A stretch of 31,392 nucleotides of DNA, taken from positions 242,615 through 274,006 of the forward strand of contig NW_014577237.1 in the NCBI RefSeq assembly GCF_000485595.1. The letters are read 5' to 3'. Of the stretch, positions 29,576 to 31,392 are shown one piece after another (position 1 is the stretch's first letter; every line of letters begins with the position of its first letter). This stretch comes from Priapulus caudatus. Lineage: Eukaryota; Priapulida; Priapulimorpha; Priapulimorphida; Priapulidae. Both the position numbers and the translations under genes were made by a program. The notes under the pieces were generated by a model. It worked only from the letters and a program-made list of their open reading frames with translations. It was not told where the DNA came from and searched no databases.

Positions 29576-31392
29576 ATAAATCTAGGTATGTAATTCAACC
29601 CGATGAGTACCGAGCATGTAGCGCTCGGCGCACGAGTGAAGGTCGATTTGCGTTGGCAAGAATGTCTGGCCGCTCACTGCACTATAAACTCTCTGTGAAT
29701 CAAAGTGTTTAACTCAGATTCCGGCACACAGCTCGCTCTTCGGCGCGGTGCGAGCTGGTCTGTGAAAGACTGTAGGCTAAATGCTTGTAATATTTTTGGA
29801 TTACGCGCATCTCATAGTTAAGTGACTCAGCTAGGTGTAACACTTGGACAAACCCTAATAAAGCGACTTGGTTGTGCGCACATGTAAGGTAATGTCAACT
29901 TATTAACTACAAACAACGGTGGGACACAGTTCACCCTACAGCTCATCTCGTCAACATTGCATAAATCCAAGTGGAGCCTATTATTTCTTTAATGCAGCTG
30001 CTGGGGATGATATCGCATGCATAATATCTGTTCGTCGGTAGTTAAAATTTAACCATGAGTGCACAGCGCGTCACTCGAATGAACCCGGCTACAACACGTG
30101 ACAGGTGGCACCGCAAGGACGAACCAGGAGATGGTTGAGGCCACGTAATACATGCGGCCGATGCGCTCATTTTCGATCGCCGGTATAATATAAAGCATTG
30201 CGGAACAATTCATATCTGCTTGGTTTAGCCGCTCGTGAGCATACGCGCAGCTTCGTACGTTAATAGTTAAGATGTGAAAAATGTCGAATGTTAAGACACG
30301 AGTGGAGGAGATGTTATCTCGGATAGTCGGGATTATTACTGGCTATGAGTAATATTTCAACCAGATTTTCACGGGGTGGGGGAGCTGCTTAACACACAAC
30401 TCTAATGGTCACAGGACGGGTAGCGGCATCGCTGATGGCACGCACTTTGCGTGTGCTCTTCCATATATATTATGCATAGACACGTAGGTTATCGCACAGC
30501 TGGTAATTACAATTCAAACTCATCTTCGCGTGCTAATACGCATTTTGATCTCAAAAATAAAACGGGAAAAGTTTCTCCTCTCAATTTCCACTGACTCCAC
30601 ACATCTCCTCCCAGCTACTGGGTCTTCATATCATCTTTAAACTCACGCACTTAGGGTACGTGGCTTCTACATGTATCTCTTTTTATACTTGCTCTCTCTC
30701 GCCGCACATCATAAATTATTCTGATTATGTAGTCGCTAAAGCTCCGCTTGAGACGAGTGGATGTGCTTCAGAAATTTAAGTGGCTTCATGCTCTTAACTC
30801 AACCATAAGTGTGTATATCTATATCTTGTAGGTTCCGCTCTCGCCTGTTCCAAAAAAACCCCCATTGGCGCCGGCATGTACTGACCGTTACGGTTTCCGA
30901 AATTCGTCGCACTCTACATAACCTTCCGTTCCGTAATACATATAAATATATAGAGTAGGACACATATATAACACTCAATTGTGAAGAAGATTAGTCCGCA
31001 CATATAGCATGGCGTGCTGTAGGTGGGCACAGTCACACTTGCGAGAATGTCTCATCCTGGCCATCGTAACAATTGTCGGCTTAACAAAGAGCAGTGTATT
31101 GACTTCCAAAGGACCTCGTATGATCGTAACGAATTAGGCAGAAACACAATATAGGCGACTAATACACGAGTAACAATCAAGAAAGTAGAGTGTGACGCGA
31201 GTAGAGAGAGAGAAATCGGCAGAGAAGATAGCTGGGAGAGGGCTGAGGGGGGGAGCCGCAGATCTGACTGGCAGATGACATCTCGCTCTGCCCCGTCATT
31301 ACGCATAATTACAGGGTTACCCTAACTAGATTGATCTAAGTTATAATCAGAGATCGCCCCAGAAATAATTACGTATAGGGAAGATGAGTAGA
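29576..31392. other. Unassigned right end
   Basis: No coding exon, RNA gene or clear element boundary seen. A frame of 84 codons on the minus strand (31052-31306) lacks any signature. An AAAATAAAACGGGAAAAGTT block at 30554 recalls the 1184-1954 family, so part may be another, larger member of it. The remaining PHF21A exons were searched for by eye and not found here. Confidence 0.4.

Overview
This window is nuclear DNA from an animal, most likely a non-vertebrate metazoan; sponge or cnidarian are guesses and the sequence alone does not settle it. The reasons are spliced protein genes with GT-AG introns, orthologues of metazoan nuclear proteins (MED19, NUP50 and the N-terminus of PHF21A/BHC80), interstitial CCCTAA (TTAGGG-type) arrays, and very dense non-autonomous transposons and LINE remnants. 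No operons, CRISPR arrays, rRNA genes or intact transposase genes are visible.

Layout. 1-4377: intergenic and repeat-rich, with a tandem (G)GATCCGGATCA repeat ending in a SINE/LINE-like tail, a 771-bp foldback element, a telomere-like array and several hairpins. 4378-8369 (+): MED19 in six exons, predicted 234 aa. Its introns 1 and 4 are filled with mobile elements, including a TTAA-flanked MITE and a repeat carrying triple AGGTCA motifs. 8370-17277: intergenic, with a LINE C-terminal relic (9890-10435), a second copy of the AGGTCA repeat, a large inverted-repeat element (11637-14205) containing a younger 916-bp element with CAGTGCTCGAAATAAG ends, a MITE of the GCTCTAGTACTATAG family and CA-rich microsatellites. 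17278-21347 (-): NUP50 in seven exons, predicted 449 aa. 21497-27300: repeats, a reverse-transcriptase relic split by a TTAA-flanked insertion and followed by a 344-bp near-perfect palindrome, and a second frameshifted LINE C-terminal relic containing a 30-G run. 27694-28244 (+): two small coding exons matching the start of PHF21A; later exons must lie outside the window or were not recognised. 28288-31392: three further foldback or hAT-like elements and a diverged copy of the 1184-1954 element, then unassigned sequence.

The three genes are unrelated housekeeping or chromatin genes: a Mediator subunit, a nuclear-pore/import factor and an LSD1-CoREST-complex reader. MED19 and NUP50 converge across about 8.9 kb of repeats. 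I found no strong case for a new multi-gene system. The most notable content is the nested non-autonomous transposons, the spread of nuclear-receptor-type DR1 motifs by one repeat family, and a probable GC-AG intron in MED19.
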